The notes beneath the pieces were generated by a model, which saw nothing but the letters and a program-made list of their open reading frames with translations, ran no database searches and was not told where the DNA came from. A program made the translations under genes and the position numbers. 5,505 bases of DNA from an uncultured Blautia sp. (lineage in GTDB: Bacteria; Bacillota; Clostridia; Lachnospirales; Lachnospiraceae), in NCBI GenBank assembly GCA_900543715.1, contig UQSX01000135.1, positions 1-5,505 of the forward strand. Direction: 5' to 3'. Positions 4,464-5,505 of the stretch are shown in pieces. Position 1 is the first letter of the stretch; every line of letters begins with the position of its first letter.

Positions 4464-5163
4464 TGACATCCTCCACTCCCTCTGGCTGCACCACAAACTT
4501 TTTCTTGAAGAACACCCCCATGCCCATGACTATTACCGCCAGTATGACCGCAATACTGATATAAAGTACCCTGTTTTCCTTATCCGCCAATCCTGATGTT
4601 CCTATGGTGTACATGGCTGTCCCCGGCAACATAAAAATCAGTGAGAATATAGAGTAGGTGCTGAAAGGGATATCTGTAACACCATATGCAAAATTTTGGA
4701 GATTATAGGGGAACAGCGGTACCAGCCTGGTAATCATGAGCACAAACAGTTCATTCTTTCCTGCTTCATCGAAAAGCCACTTTTTAAGGTATCGGTTTTT
4801 CATAACAACCGGTTTAATACTATCCCTCAGGAAGAAGTGGCCTGCCAGAAACGCTGCCATGGCTCCTATCATGGTAGCAATAGAACAACAAATTGTTCCC
4901 AATACCGGTCCGAAAAGCAGTCCGGCCAGAACAGCAAAGGTGACTCCGGGAAGCGTTAGCGCCACACATCCAACAACCGTAATCACAGTGTACAGAAAAA
5001 TTGCATTCACCAAGTTTTCTTCTGCCATCTGCCTTAGGAGATTCATACTTCCTGTTCCGCTTAACATGGCCGACCAGCCAAATATGTGGTTGCAGACTAA
5101 TACGGCTATTATCATTCCTATGAATAGAATTAGTTTTTTATATGTATGAAACACTGTTTTCAT
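4447..5163 (-). CDS. TVP38/TMEM64 family (SNARE-associated, DedA-like) membrane protein
   Basis: A 238-residue integral membrane protein. Hydrophobic segments lie at about 9-27, 53-80, 87-110, 165-190 and 199-220. The family signature is visible as LPGVTFAVLAGLLFGPVLGT (71-90), GAMAAFLAGHFFLRD (100-114) and MITRLVPLFPYNLQNFAYG (143-161), with GTAMYTIGTSG (181-191) after it. TVP38/DedA proteins are thought to move lipids or small molecules across the membrane and often accompany metal or metalloid redox genes; the substrate here is unknown. The ATG at 5163 has GGGAG six bases upstream; a TTG at 5205 would add 14 residues but falls inside the terminator hairpin, so it is rejected. The C-terminus (225-238) is short, acidic and probably cytoplasmic. 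It is the first gene of the five-gene run and shares 17 bp with the Fe-S gene. Confidence 0.87.
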   Translation of the reverse strand: MKTVFHTYKKLILFIGMIIAVLVCNHIFGWSAMLSGTGSMNLLRQMAEENLVNAIFLYTVITVVGCVALTLPGVTFAVLAGLLFGPVLGTICCSIATMIGAMAAFLAGHFFLRDSIKPVVMKNRYLKKWLFDEAGKNELFVLMITRLVPLFPYNLQNFAYGVTDIPFSTYSIFSLIFMLPGTAMYTIGTSGLADKENRVLYISIAVILAVIVMGMGVFFKKKFVVQPEGVEDVNGQES

Positions 5164-5182
5164 TTCTGTCTCCCATTGACAC

Positions 5183-5217
5183 AAAAAAGCGTTGGACTTT
5201 TTCAAAGCACAACGCTT
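5183..5217 (-). terminator. Rho-independent terminator between the upstream membrane gene and the arsS operon
   Basis: On the minus strand AAGCGTTG (5217-5210) pairs perfectly with CAACGCTT (5194-5187). An inner CTTT-GAA-AAAG stem extends it across a 2x2 mismatch, and a run of six T (5188-5183) follows. It begins 12 bases after the stop of the upstream gene and ends 19 bases before the TVP38 start. No clear promoter fits between it and 5163, so it could also act as a partial terminator or attenuator. Confidence 0.8.
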
Positions 5218-5229
5218 ACTGTTTTCCTA

Positions 5230-5505
5230 TTACTTGCCTGCCTGTCTTATTTTAAAGATATCGCTCAAGCCGATCATTAAAATACCTGCCACTGTAATAA
5301 TACATAATACCAAATTGATTTTGGAGAATGGTATTCTTGTCTGATGGATGCCTTCCCGTATCAAAGCTGCCGGTACCACCTTCATCCGTTCAGCCCCATA
5401 CATGATAAACCCAATCAATGAACAAACAATCAAATTGCCGGCTGTAAAGAGGCTGTTAAACACATTTTCCCTTTTCCTGAAAACAAACCATATCACCACG
5501 GTTGA
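5230..5505 (-). CDS. Unidentified membrane protein, C-terminal part (5' end outside the window)
   Basis: The last 91 codons of a minus-strand gene that is open to the window edge; the true start is not visible, and the GTG at 5499 should not be taken as one. Counting from the edge, two membrane segments are evident at about 18-37 (SLFTAGNLIVCSLIGFIMYG) and 63-81 (INLVLCIITVAGILMIGLS). The opening VVIWFV may be the end of another segment. A basic stretch RKRE (10-13) follows that segment, and the tail FKIRQAGK is basic, suggesting a cytoplasmic C-terminus. I do not recognise the family. A terminator sits 12 bp after its stop, so it probably belongs to the transcription unit before the arsS operon. 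Confidence 0.6.
   Translation of the reverse strand, partial: STVVIWFVFRKRENVFNSLFTAGNLIVCSLIGFIMYGAERMKVVPAALIREGIHQTRIPFSKINLVLCIITVAGILMIGLSDIFKIRQAGK

Noticed and set aside
4736..5149. A 137-codon plus-strand open frame
   Set aside because: It is antisense to the TVP38 gene and has low-complexity composition without a domain.
5164..5205. A TTG start for TVP38 that adds 14 residues
   Set aside because: The TTG lies inside the terminator hairpin, and the ATG at 5163 has a proper ribosome binding site.

Overview
This window looks like chromosomal DNA of a low- to mid-GC Gram-positive anaerobe, most plausibly a gut Clostridia/Lachnospiraceae-type organism. The reasons are strong AGGAGG-type ribosome binding sites, a TTGAAT-17-TATAAT promoter, thiol- and iron-sulfur-rich anaerobic proteins, and the style of the toxin-antitoxin and transposase remnants. 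The species is inferred, not proven. Every apparently intact gene is on the minus strand, so transcription runs from right to left.

The right two thirds (about 5163 down to 1681) hold a tightly packed run of five genes. In order they encode a TVP38/TMEM64 (SNARE-associated, DedA-like) membrane protein, an Fe-S protein with two ferredoxin-type clusters and two CCG domains, a C_GCAxxG_C_C family protein, a small AhpD-like CPYC protein, and a radical SAM/Cys-rich protein of the ArsS (arsenosugar biosynthesis) family. Spacings are a 17-bp overlap, 24 bp, 26 bp and 3 bp, so this is almost certainly one operon. All four soluble products are built around cysteines. The likely theme is thiol and Fe-S redox chemistry supporting a radical SAM reaction on an organoarsenical or related substrate. 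No arsM methyltransferase or arsR regulator is visible. Upstream, at the right edge, lies the 3' end of an unidentified membrane-protein gene followed by a clear rho-independent hairpin.

The left third (1-1680) is a degenerate accessory region. It holds, from right to left, a plus-strand remnant of an IS4-like transposase; a Phd/YefM-type antitoxin with promoter, palindromic operator and ribosome binding site; a RelE/ParE-type toxin broken by a frameshift; a strong intrinsic terminator for that operon; a stretch with no convincing gene; and a frame-disrupted start of a RhuM-family gene that runs off the left edge and carries two hairpin-forming inverted repeats.

The most interesting item is the ArsS operon with its dedicated redox and membrane partners. 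The second is the decayed toxin-antitoxin locus, where the antitoxin and its control region are intact but the toxin is not.
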